NCBI GenBank assembly: GCA_964645655.1
Contig: CAZXZS010000001.1
Coordinates: 310,001 to 374,000 of the forward strand
Source: JAGOUA01 sp964645655
Lineage (GTDB): Bacteria > Patescibacteriota > Patescibacteriia > 2-12-FULL-60-25
Length of the DNA: 64,000 nucleotides
Direction of reading: 5' to 3'
Each line of letters opens with the position of its first letter. Within the stretch, counting starts at the first letter, position 1. Positions 48,963-56,534 of this stretch are shown in pieces. Under the pieces are notes generated by a model that was given only the letters and a program-made list of their open reading frames with translations, was not told the DNA's origin and did no database searches. The position numbers and the translations under genes are program-made.

Positions 48963-50768
48963 ATGGACCAGTCCCACATCCGCAATTTTTGCATCATCGC
49001 CCACATCGACCACGGGAAGTCCACGCTGTCGGACCGGCTCTTGGAGATCACCGGGACCGTCGAGAAACGTAAGATGAAGGAGCAGCTGCTCGATACCATG
49101 GACCTCGAGCGCGAACGCGGCATCACCATCAAGCTTCAGCCGGCGCGCATGGCCTACACCGCCCAAGACGGCGCCACCTACGAGCTCAACCTCATCGACA
49201 CGCCCGGGCACGTGGATTTTACCTATGAGGTGTCGCGCTCGCTCGCGGCCGTCGAGGGCGCCATCCTGCTCGTCGACTCGACCCAGGGCGTACAGGCGCA
49301 GACGATCGCCAACCTCTATCTGGCCATCGAGCAGAACCTGACGATCATCCCCGTCCTCAACAAGATCGACCTGCCGAACGCTGACGTCGAGCGCCGGTCC
49401 GCCGAGATCATGCAGCTCATCGGCTGCAAGCGGGAGGAGATCCTTACGGCGTCCGGCAAGACGGGGGAGGGCGTGCCCGCCATCCTCGAGCGTATCGTCC
49501 GCGACGTGCCGCCTCCCTCCGGCGATCCGCAGAAGCCGCTGCGTGCGATCATTTTCGATTCGAAATACGATGACTACCAAGGCGTCGTGGCCTATGTCCG
49601 CTGCGTCGACGGGTCGTTGAAGAAAAACGCGAACCTCCATTTCATCGCGACGGGCGGCGATGGGCAGGCATTGGACGTCGGGGCGCTCAAGCCGCAATAC
49701 GATCCGCTTCCGGAGCTCCAGACGGGTGAGATCGGCTATGTCGTGAGCGGCCTGAAGGACATTTCCCTGGTGCGCGTCGGTGATACCATCACGCTCCGCG
49801 AGACCGCGGGCCAGGTCGAGATGCTTCCCGGCTACAAGGAGGTCCGCCCGATGGTCTATGCCGGCATCTTCCCCAGCGAAGGCAATGAGTACGAGCGCCT
49901 GCGCGACGCGATCCTGAAATTGAAGCTGAATGACGCGGCCCTCGCCTTCGAGCCGGAACATTCGGCGGCGTTGGGCTTCGGTTTCCGCTGCGGCCTGCTG
50001 GGCATGCTGCACCTCGAGATCGTCCAGGAGCGCCTCATGCGCGAGTTCGACATGGACGTCGTCGTGACCACCCCGTCGGTGGGCTATGAGGTGACGCTCA
50101 CGAACGGGACCGAGAAGATGGTCAAGTCACCCGCCGAATTCCCGGACGCCTCGGTCATCCAGGAGGCGCGCGAGCCGTGGGCGAAGGTCGATATCGTGTG
50201 TCCCAAGGAATACCTGGGCAACGTCATGCAGCTGGTCCAGGACCGGCGCGGGATCTACCTCACGACCGAATACCTCGACCTGCAGCGGGCGATCCTGCAT
50301 TACGAGATGCCGCTCGCGTCGGTGATCGTGGACTTTTATGATAAGCTGAAGGGCGTGACGGCGGGGTATGCGTCGCTCAACTATGAGTTCTTCGGGTATC
50401 GGCCGTCCGAAGTGGTCTGCCTGACGATCCTGGTCGCCGAAGAGCCGGTCGAGGCGCTCGCGACCCTCCTCCATGAGTCCGAAGCCTATCGTCGCGGCAA
50501 GGAGATCGTCGAGACGCTGAAGGAGGAACTGCCAAACCAGCAGTTCGTGGTGAAATTGCAGGCCGCGATCGGTGCGAAGATCATCGCGTCGGAGCGCCTT
50601 TCCGCCTTCCGCAAGGATGTCCTCGCGAAAATGTCGGGCGGCGACTACAGCCGCAAATCCAAGCTCCTGCAGAAACAGAAGAAAGGGAAGCAGCGCATGA
50701 TGGAACACGGGAAGGGTGGGGTCGAGATTCCGCCGGATACGTTTATTAAAGTTTTGCGACGATCATAA
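48963..50768 (+). CDS. lepA: Translation elongation factor 4 (LepA)
   Basis: A 601-aa GTPase of the ribosome. G1 AHIDHGKST, G2 ERGITIK, G3 DTPGHVD, G4 NKIDLPNA and G5 ASGKTGEG are present, then domains II, III and V and the LepA-specific C-terminal domain (VVKLQAAIGAKIIASERL, KMSGGDYSRKSKLLQKQKKGKQRM). Normal length. The gene is near-leaderless by its promoter. A tiny membrane-peptide frame follows. Confidence 0.96.
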   Translation: MDQSHIRNFCIIAHIDHGKSTLSDRLLEITGTVEKRKMKEQLLDTMDLERERGITIKLQPARMAYTAQDGATYELNLIDTPGHVDFTYEVSRSLAAVEGAILLVDSTQGVQAQTIANLYLAIEQNLTIIPVLNKIDLPNADVERRSAEIMQLIGCKREEILTASGKTGEGVPAILERIVRDVPPPSGDPQKPLRAIIFDSKYDDYQGVVAYVRCVDGSLKKNANLHFIATGGDGQALDVGALKPQYDPLPELQTGEIGYVVSGLKDISLVRVGDTITLRETAGQVEMLPGYKEVRPMVYAGIFPSEGNEYERLRDAILKLKLNDAALAFEPEHSAALGFGFRCGLLGMLHLEIVQERLMREFDMDVVVTTPSVGYEVTLTNGTEKMVKSPAEFPDASVIQEAREPWAKVDIVCPKEYLGNVMQLVQDRRGIYLTTEYLDLQRAILHYEMPLASVIVDFYDKLKGVTAGYASLNYEFFGYRPSEVVCLTILVAEEPVEALATLLHESEAYRRGKEIVETLKEELPNQQFVVKLQAAIGAKIIASERLSAFRKDVLAKMSGGDYSRKSKLLQKQKKGKQRMMEHGKGGVEIPPDTFIKVLRRS

Positions 50769-50775
50769 AAAGCTT

Positions 50776-50883
50776 ATGGAACATCTCCCTCGTCCGAAAC
50801 GACTCTTCTTGAAGGTGTTGGCGGTGCTGATGATCGTGTCGACGATTCTCCTTCTGCTCGCGCCGCTAGCGGCGGGGTTTTAA
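50776..50883 (+). CDS. Candidate 35-aa single-helix membrane peptide
   Basis: ATG 50776 to TAA 50883 encodes a 35-residue peptide with a basic N terminus (MEHLPRPKRLF) and one hydrophobic helix (KVLAVLMIVSTILLLLAPLAA). This layout is typical of small membrane proteins, so it may be real although it is very short. It lies 7 nt after lepA with no Shine-Dalgarno sequence. Its last codons coincide with the CGCCGC/GCGGCG hairpin (about 50862-50880) that may end the lepA transcript. Confidence 0.45.
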   Translation: MEHLPRPKRLFLKVLAVLMIVSTILLLLAPLAAGF

Positions 50884-50997
50884 TTGCGGTTTGGCGGGAA
50901 CGCGCGATGATAATGACGGATGGAAACTTTCATGAAAAGCGATTTATGTTTTGTGTTTGAAGATGCTAAGATGTCTGATGTGATATTTTTTTCACTT

Positions 50998-51258
50998 ATG
51001 ACGAATGAAACGAAGGCTGGGCTTGTCTTAGGGGTATGTATAGTCGGTTTCGCGGGCCTAGGCGTATACGCGTTCGTGCAACACGCGCAGTTGAACCGTT
51101 TATCTAGTCAGCTAAGTGCGCTCTCATCTGATATGCGGGAAGCGTCTAGGCGATGGATGACGGTCCAAAGCAGCCCTTCCGATTCCATCCCAAATAGTAC
51201 ATGGATCGAGCATCGCGAAGATCGTGGCCGATTCCAGATCTCCTATCGGGCCGGATGA
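50998..51258 (+). CDS. N-terminal fragment of a frameshifted low-GC membrane protein
   Basis: An N-terminal transmembrane helix (AGLVLGVCIVGFAGLGVYAFV, from about residue 6) and a helical segment follow. The frame runs into TGA at 51256-51258 after RGRFQISYRAG. The next frame picks up the downstream domain with a 35-nt overlap, so the two fragments read as one protein broken near 51246-51256 (CGGGCCGGA). Lower GC and rarer codons than neighbouring genes suggest a different origin. Start 50998 was chosen as the Met closest to the hydrophobic helix; a longer reading from 50920 is possible. Confidence 0.5.
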   Translation: MTNETKAGLVLGVCIVGFAGLGVYAFVQHAQLNRLSSQLSALSSDMREASRRWMTVQSSPSDSIPNSTWIEHREDRGRFQISYRAG

Positions 51259-51646
51259 AGCGTCTCCATTTAGCGGTCGAATCGGTTCACTTCGACTAAA
51301 TCTCGAAGGGCCCAGCAATGATGATCCGGTCACGGTGCGCGTCTACGAGGATCGGGCAGCTCTTGAGAAGGATTTCAGTAGTTGGGATGGTGGTCCTGAC
51401 TTGAATAAGGCGGTCTTTATGGGCGGCAGCGGATTAGAGAAGAAAGTGCAGGCGATTAATGGGAACAGCATAACCATCTTTTACGGGACGCATGCGATTG
51501 ATGGTTTGGATGTGGCGCCGTATCCGGAAGTCGATGCGGTCGTGGCTGGCCCTATGTACCATTACATGATCCAGTTCCATGGAATGGGAACCGATCCGGA
51601 CAGTCCTGAGATCCAGAATTACTTAAAATCATTTCGGCCTTTATAG
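51224..51646 (+). CDS. C-terminal fragment of the same frameshifted gene
   Basis: Encodes a soluble domain (about 130 residues from DEASPFSG onward) with no start-site signal of its own. It has alternating hydrophobic strands (TVRVYEDRAALEKDF, AVFMGGSGLEKKVQ) and no known motif. Together with the upstream fragment it would make one membrane-anchored extracytoplasmic protein of about 215 aa. Confidence is for the frame being coding, not for independent translation. Confidence 0.5.
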   Translation: MADSRSPIGPDEASPFSGRIGSLRLNLEGPSNDDPVTVRVYEDRAALEKDFSSWDGGPDLNKAVFMGGSGLEKKVQAINGNSITIFYGTHAIDGLDVAPYPEVDAVVAGPMYHYMIQFHGMGTDPDSPEIQNYLKSFRPL

Positions 51647-51751
51647 CCTTCGCCAGCGAATGGATTTCACGATTTTCCCATAGAAACGATCCTCTGTCCT
51701 GGAAAGATCGCCGATCCCGCTCCCGTATTCCTTCTCGTGTGGGCTTTTCGG

Positions 51752-51780
51752 TTGCATCTCTCTTACCCGTGCATTATCCT
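51752..51780 (+). promoter_or_regulatory. gatCA promoter
   Basis: -35 TTGCAT (51752-51757), 17-nt spacer, -10 TATCCT (51775-51780), about 3 nt leader before ATG 51790. Confidence 0.68.
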
Positions 51781-51789
51781 GCGCCCCAT

Positions 51790-52098
51790 ATGTCCGTTTC
51801 TTCTCAGGAAGTGATTCATGTCGCGAGCTTGGCGCGGATTTCGTTGGCGGCTGGGGATGGGGAGCGGTATGCGCAGGAGCTGACGTCGATCTTGGGATAT
51901 GTGGAGCGCCTACGCGCCGTCGATACGAGCCAGGTCGAAGACGGTGCCTTGTTTTCGGAAGCGTTGGCTCCGGATACGGATTTGCCGCGGACCGACGCCG
52001 ACGAGCGCGAGCGCCTGATTCAGGCCTTCCCGGACCGGATCGGGGATTTTTTACGCGTGCCCAGCGTGTTTCCGCGGCGCGCTTCAACCGTCTCCTAG
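51790..52098 (+). CDS. gatC: Asp-tRNA(Asn)/Glu-tRNA(Gln) amidotransferase subunit C
   Basis: A 102-aa subunit that stabilises GatA in the GatCAB complex. VIHVASLARISL and the later LGYVERLRAVDTS are typical. Start ATG 51790 fits the promoter. Located directly before gatA; gatB is not in the window. Confidence 0.88.
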   Translation: MSVSSQEVIHVASLARISLAAGDGERYAQELTSILGYVERLRAVDTSQVEDGALFSEALAPDTDLPRTDADERERLIQAFPDRIGDFLRVPSVFPRRASTVS

Positions 52099-52101
52099 CC
52101 T

Positions 52102-53529
52102 ATGTCTCTTTCCGGCTGGACGATCGCAGGCCTTCAGAAGGCCTTGGCGACGGGTGAAGCCTCTTCCGTAGAGGTGACGCAGGCGTATTTGGAACGCATC
52201 GCGCGGGAAAATCCGCGCTTGAATGCGTATCTGACGGTATTGGACGAGGTCGCGATGGTCGCCGCCCGCGCGGCCGATGAGCGACGCGTGCGTGGGGAGG
52301 CGCTCGGCGGGCTGGATGGCATCCCCTTGGCGTTGAAGGACAACCTGTGCCTCCAGGACACGCGCACGACGGCCGGATCACGGCTCTTGGAAGGATATCG
52401 CGCCCCCTACACGGCGACCGCCGTGAAGCGCCTGCAGGAGAGCGGGATGGTCTTTTTGGGCAAGACGAATTTGGACGAGTTCGCGATGGGTTCGTCGACG
52501 GAACGTTCGGCGTTCGGCCCGACGCGGCATGCGACCGTTCCGGATCGCGTCCCAGGCGGATCTTCCGGCGGCAGCGCCACGGCAGTGGCGGCCGACCTCG
52601 CCCCGGCGGCACTCGGGACGGATACAGGCGGCTCCATCCGCCAGCCTGCCGCCTTTTCGGGCATCGTCGGGTTCAAGCCCACCTATGGGACGGTCTCGCG
52701 CTTCGGGGTGATGGCGATGGCCTCCTCGTTCGACCAGGTCGGTCCCATGACCAAGACGGTCGAGGACGCGGCCCTGCTGTTCCAGGGTCTGCAAGGTGCC
52801 GATGCCCACGACCAGACGACGGCCGCCAACGCGCCGTCACGCTTCGTGGCGAACGCCTCTCTCGAGGGCGTCCGCATCGGCCTGCCGAAGCAGGCGTGGA
52901 ATGCGCCCGGCCTCCAGCCGGAAGTGCGTTTCGCGACCGAGCAGGCGGTCGATGCCTTGCGTAGCCTCGGTGCCGATGTCCAGGAGGTCGATCTCCCTTA
53001 CACCGACGAGGCCCTGGCGGTCTATTACGTGCTTGTCCCGGCGGAGGTCTCCGCGAACCTCGCCCGCTTGGACGGCATCCGTTTCGGCTCGCGAACGGAA
53101 GCGGAAACCCTGCTTGAGACGTACCAGCGATCGCGTGCGGACGGGTTAGGCGACGAGGTCCGCCGCCGCATCCTGCTCGGCACCTACGTCCTCTCCAAAG
53201 GATATGTCGACGCCTACTATCGGCAGGCCCGCAAGGTCCGACGTCTCATCGCCGCCGCCTATGACCGTCTGTTCCAGCAGGTCGACCTGCTCGTGACCCC
53301 GACGACGCCCAGCGTCGCGTTCAAGATCGGCGAAAAGACCAGCGACCCGTTGGCCATGTACCTCGAGGACGTCTTCACGGTCGGCATCAATGTCGCGGGC
53401 GTACCGGCGATCTCGATCCCGTGCGGGCGTGACGCCGCCACTTCGCTGCCGATCGGCCTGCAGCTCATCGGCAGGCGGTTCGATGATGGGAGGCTGCTGT
53501 CTTGGGCGCATGCGTACGAGAAGGAATAG
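52102..53529 (+). CDS. gatA: Asp-tRNA(Asn)/Glu-tRNA(Gln) amidotransferase subunit A
   Basis: A 475-aa amidase-signature enzyme that releases ammonia from glutamine for amidation of misacylated tRNA. The Lys (KDNLCLQ), cis-Ser and nucleophile Ser (PGGSSGGSATAVAA) of the catalytic triad are present with the GTDTGGSIRQPAAFSG loop. Normal length. Implies that Gln-tRNA or Asn-tRNA is made indirectly. Followed by a perfect 12-bp hairpin. Confidence 0.95.
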   Translation: MSLSGWTIAGLQKALATGEASSVEVTQAYLERIARENPRLNAYLTVLDEVAMVAARAADERRVRGEALGGLDGIPLALKDNLCLQDTRTTAGSRLLEGYRAPYTATAVKRLQESGMVFLGKTNLDEFAMGSSTERSAFGPTRHATVPDRVPGGSSGGSATAVAADLAPAALGTDTGGSIRQPAAFSGIVGFKPTYGTVSRFGVMAMASSFDQVGPMTKTVEDAALLFQGLQGADAHDQTTAANAPSRFVANASLEGVRIGLPKQAWNAPGLQPEVRFATEQAVDALRSLGADVQEVDLPYTDEALAVYYVLVPAEVSANLARLDGIRFGSRTEAETLLETYQRSRADGLGDEVRRRILLGTYVLSKGYVDAYYRQARKVRRLIAAAYDRLFQQVDLLVTPTTPSVAFKIGEKTSDPLAMYLEDVFTVGINVAGVPAISIPCGRDAATSLPIGLQLIGRRFDDGRLLSWAHAYEKE

Positions 53530-53530
53530 G

Positions 53531-53558
53531 GACGTCCCCGGCACCTGCCGGGGACGTC
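53531..53558 (+). repeat. Perfect 12-bp hairpin after gatA
   Basis: GACGTCCCCGGC (53531-53542) pairs with GCCGGGGACGTC (53547-53558) around ACCT. No T tract follows, so it is not a standard terminator. Confidence 0.6.
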
Positions 53559-53609
53559 TGTCTCATGGCGGATCTTGTTCGGACGGATGTGCTAACATAT
53601 CTGGTAAAT

Positions 53610-54101
53610 ATGCTTTTCCAACTCGTGTTTGATGCGGGGGGCGCTACGCCGGCTTCCGCTGCGGGCGGGCCTTCGCCCGTCATGATCGCGCTCGTCCTTT
53701 TGGTCGTCCTCGTGATCGCGGTCACGCTCGTCAAGGCGTTAGCTTCGTCCAAGAAACCCTCCGATTGGGAAGCCCTCAACCGGCAAAAGTTCACGGCGAC
53801 CTGGAAAGAGATCGAGGGGCTGGCGAAGCAGGGGAGCGCGGCGGGCCGCAAGCTGGCCGTCATCGAGGCGGACAAGCTCCTGGACCATGCGCTGAAAGGC
53901 GTCGGGTTCCCTGGCGAGACGATGGCCGATCGCCTGAAGGTCGCCCAATACCAGCATCCGAAGATCAAGGACGTCTGGACCGCCCATAAGTGGCGGAACC
54001 AGCTCGTCCATGAGCAGGATTTTCACCTCAACGAACGCCAGACGCAGGAGGCGCTCCGCGCGTTCGAGGCGGTCCTCCGTTCGCTCCGTGCCCTGGTATG
54101 A
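53610..54101 (+). CDS. Membrane-anchored protein with HEPN-like RX4H motif
   Basis: A 163-aa protein. One transmembrane helix (about residues 24-46, VMIALVLLVVLVIAVTLV) is followed by an all-helical cytoplasmic domain with an R-x4-H pair in KWRNQLVHEQ (Arg129, His134). This is the pattern of HEPN nucleases or nucleotide-binding proteins, but the rest cannot be confirmed by eye. TTGTTC/TATCTG (53575-53603) places the transcript start on ATG 53610. It overlaps lgt by 4 nt (ATGA). Confidence 0.6.
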   Translation: MLFQLVFDAGGATPASAAGGPSPVMIALVLLVVLVIAVTLVKALASSKKPSDWEALNRQKFTATWKEIEGLAKQGSAAGRKLAVIEADKLLDHALKGVGFPGETMADRLKVAQYQHPKIKDVWTAHKWRNQLVHEQDFHLNERQTQEALRAFEAVLRSLRALV

Positions 54102-54856
54102 TCCCGTATGTCGGGATGGATGCCATCCCCCTGTTCGGTCCGCTGGCGCTTAAGGCCTGGGGGACGCTCGTCGCCCTCGGGTTTGGGGTCGCGACCTGGG
54201 TCGCGTACCGTCGCGCCCAGGCGCGCAAGCTCGACCCGACGCATGTCGTTTCCCTCGCGGCGTGGATCTTCTTCGCGGCGATGGTCGGGTCGCGGGCGTT
54301 CCACGTCCTCGTCTATGAGCCGGCATATTATGCCGCGCACCCGTGGCAGGCCTTCGATCCGCGGTTGCCGGGCTATGCGATCACGGGCGGATTCTTGGCG
54401 GCTGCCGTGGCCTTTTTTGCCTACGTCAAGCGCACGGGCATCGATTGGCTCGCCTATGCCGATACGCTCATGTGGGGCCTGCCGTGGGGATGCGGCATCG
54501 GGCGGATCGGATGCTTCCTGATCCATGACCATCCGGGCACGCTCTCCGATGCCGTCCTTGCGGTCCGGTATCCGGATGGGCAGGGGCGGCATGACCTGGG
54601 GCTCTACCTGTCGCTCGTCGGGTTCGCGACAGGGATGTTGTTTCTCGTGCTCGACCGGAAGCCGCGTCCGCCGGGGTTCTGGTTCGCCTGTTTCCTGGTC
54701 GTCGAGGGCCTTTCGCGGATCCTGCTGGATTTTCTCCGCGTGGTCGACACCCGCTATGCCGCCCTCACGCCGGCGCAGTGGGTGGGGATCGGGTTTTTCG
54801 CCTTAGGCGTGGGTTGGATGTGGCGGTTGCGGCGTGTCCGCCCGAGGGCGGCCTGA
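54098..54856 (+). CDS. lgt: Prolipoprotein diacylglyceryl transferase
   Basis: A 252-aa membrane enzyme that adds diacylglycerol to lipobox cysteines. About seven hydrophobic segments. Arg136 in GCGIGRIGCFLIHDHPG is the conserved catalytic Arg, and the HP following it fits the family. A lipoprotein signal peptidase gene is not in this window. Overlaps the HEPN-like gene, so the two are coupled. Confidence 0.86.
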   Translation: MIPYVGMDAIPLFGPLALKAWGTLVALGFGVATWVAYRRAQARKLDPTHVVSLAAWIFFAAMVGSRAFHVLVYEPAYYAAHPWQAFDPRLPGYAITGGFLAAAVAFFAYVKRTGIDWLAYADTLMWGLPWGCGIGRIGCFLIHDHPGTLSDAVLAVRYPDGQGRHDLGLYLSLVGFATGMLFLVLDRKPRPPGFWFACFLVVEGLSRILLDFLRVVDTRYAALTPAQWVGIGFFALGVGWMWRLRRVRPRAA

Positions 54857-54869
54857 CCCTTGACGTTCC

Positions 54870-54898
54870 TTGCGGCCGCGTGCCGTTCGCCGTACTGT
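54870..54898 (+). promoter_or_regulatory. Promoter of the first DsbA-like gene
   Basis: -35 TTGCGG (54870-54875), 17-nt spacer, -10 TACTGT (54893-54898). Confidence 0.65.
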
Positions 54899-54907
54899 TT
54901 CTCCCGT

Positions 54908-55645
54908 ATGACCCAACAAGCCAAGCTCATTTCTGCCATCATCGCCTCGACGGTCCTGATCTTCGGCGGCCTGACCTATCTCCTCGTGCGCGCCCCGTCT
55001 GACGTGCCGACGCCGAATGGGACGATCGTCTTTGACGACGCCGACGCGATCTCTTCCGGCAAGGCCGACGCGGCCGTCGTCGTGCGCATGTATTCCGATT
55101 TTCAGTGCCCGGCCTGCCGCAGCGTCGAGCCGGTCGTGAAGGCGATCCGCACCGAGTTCGCCGACCGCGTCCGCTTCATCTGGAAGGATTTCCCGCTCAT
55201 GCAGATCCACAAGAACGCGCGCAACGCCGCCAACGCGGCCCGGTGCGCCAATGCCCAGGGAAAGTTCTGGGAATACCATGACCGCCTGTTCGATACGCAG
55301 GATGCCTGGTCTTCCCTCAGTGACCCGAAGGACCGGTTCATCCAGTTCGCCCGCGAGACGGGCCTCAACGAAGGGGATTTTGCGAGCTGCTACGACCGCC
55401 GCCCGTTCGATGGGGTCGTCATGGATGACGTGGAGGAGGGCGAGAAGAACGGCGTCGATTCGACCCCGACCTTCTACGTCAACAATACGGAGGTCCGCCC
55501 GCGTTCCGAAGCCGAATGGCGCGTGGTCCTGAACGCGGCGTTGCAGCAAGCCGCCACGATGCCGTCGCCAAGCCCGACCTCCACGATCCCGACCGCCTCT
55601 TCGACCAATTCGACGGTGCCGGTCGCCACATCCACGCGGCCATAG
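54908..55645 (+). CDS. DsbA-like thioredoxin-fold protein 1
   Basis: A 245-aa membrane-anchored protein with a transmembrane segment (about residues 9-27) and a thioredoxin_4-type domain. The active site is CPAC (Cys67, Cys70) in FQCPACRSV, with the helical insertion and a cis-Pro region (DSTPTFYVNN). A Ser/Thr/Pro-rich tail follows. It probably oxidises or isomerises disulfides outside the membrane. A second DsbA-like gene lies directly downstream with its own promoter. Confidence 0.88.
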   Translation: MTQQAKLISAIIASTVLIFGGLTYLLVRAPSDVPTPNGTIVFDDADAISSGKADAAVVVRMYSDFQCPACRSVEPVVKAIRTEFADRVRFIWKDFPLMQIHKNARNAANAARCANAQGKFWEYHDRLFDTQDAWSSLSDPKDRFIQFARETGLNEGDFASCYDRRPFDGVVMDDVEEGEKNGVDSTPTFYVNNTEVRPRSEAEWRVVLNAALQQAATMPSPSPTSTIPTASSTNSTVPVATSTRP

Positions 55646-55660
55646 CCCTTGACGGGCGCG

Positions 55661-55689
55661 TTGCCGCCCGGCGGGGGAGGCCGTACACT
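55661..55689 (+). promoter_or_regulatory. Promoter of the second DsbA-like gene
   Basis: -35 TTGCCG (55661-55666), 17-nt spacer, -10 TACACT (55684-55689); transcript start about 55696. Confidence 0.65.
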
Positions 55690-55733
55690 AGGGACGCATA
55701 CCTTTGCTCTTATTGCTCGTTTTCTCATCATCT

Positions 55734-56486
55734 ATGGATCAAGCACGCTCGTCTGGGTTCTGGGATGGGGGCTCAAAAGTCATGTTCATGATGGGGTTGT
55801 TCCTGGGGATCGCGTTGTCATCCACCCTCGGCCTCGGGCTGATCGTTGGGGGCGTGATCGGTGGCGCCGGAAAGGCAGCCACGGTTGCCGTCGCGCCGAC
55901 GCCGAGTAACCCGACGCCTTCTAACCCTGGTGCGGCAGCTCCTAGCGCGCCCGTGAAGGCCGTCGGCAACGAGGACCACATCAAGGGCAACAAGGACGCC
56001 AAGGTGACCCTCATCGAATACTCCGACTTCGAGTGCCCGTTCTGCAAGCGCTTCGAACCGTCCGTGAAGCAGGCGCTCAAGGACTTCCCGAAGGACGTCC
56101 GCCTCATCTATCGCCACTTCCCGTTGCGCTCCTTGCACCCGAGCGCGCAGAAAGCCGCTGAGGCCAGCGAATGTGCGGCCAAGCTTGGTGGCAACGATGC
56201 GTTCTGGAAGATGCACGAGAAGCTCATCGCCATGGATCCCATGTCGACCGACCTCATGAAGCAGGCGGCGAAGGACATCGGCCTCGATCAGGGCAAGTTC
56301 AACACCTGTCTTGACAACGGCGAGACCGCCGCGCGCGTCAACCAGGACTTCAATGAGGGCGGTGCCGCTGGCGTCGAAGGGACCCCGGCCACCTTCATCA
56401 ACGGCCAGCTCGTCAGCGGGGCGATCCCGTATGACGGTCCGCAAGGCTTGAAGGAGCTGATCCAACAGGCGGGCGCGTCAAAATAA
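55734..56486 (+). CDS. DsbA-like thioredoxin-fold protein 2
   Basis: A 250-aa membrane-anchored oxidoreductase with CPFC (Cys101, Cys104) in FECPFCKRF, and GTPATFINGQ as the cis-Pro loop. A transmembrane helix (about residues 17-43) and a Pro/Ala linker precede it. ATG 55734 is used; a TTG at 55704, much closer to the transcript start, would add 10 residues and cannot be excluded. The two DsbA-like proteins differ in the middle dipeptide (PA versus PF), which usually means different redox potential. Confidence 0.88.
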   Translation: MDQARSSGFWDGGSKVMFMMGLFLGIALSSTLGLGLIVGGVIGGAGKAATVAVAPTPSNPTPSNPGAAAPSAPVKAVGNEDHIKGNKDAKVTLIEYSDFECPFCKRFEPSVKQALKDFPKDVRLIYRHFPLRSLHPSAQKAAEASECAAKLGGNDAFWKMHEKLIAMDPMSTDLMKQAAKDIGLDQGKFNTCLDNGETAARVNQDFNEGGAAGVEGTPATFINGQLVSGAIPYDGPQGLKELIQQAGASK

Positions 56487-56496
56487 GGCAAAGAAA

Positions 56497-56530
56497 CCCC
56501 CACCTCTGCGGAGGTGGGGGTTGTTTTTTA
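56497..56530. terminator. Bidirectional terminator
   Basis: CCCCCACCTC (56497-56506) pairs with GAGGTGGGGG (56511-56520) around TGCG, followed by T. It also faces the convergent methyltransferase gene. Confidence 0.85.
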
Positions 56531-56534
56531 TGGG

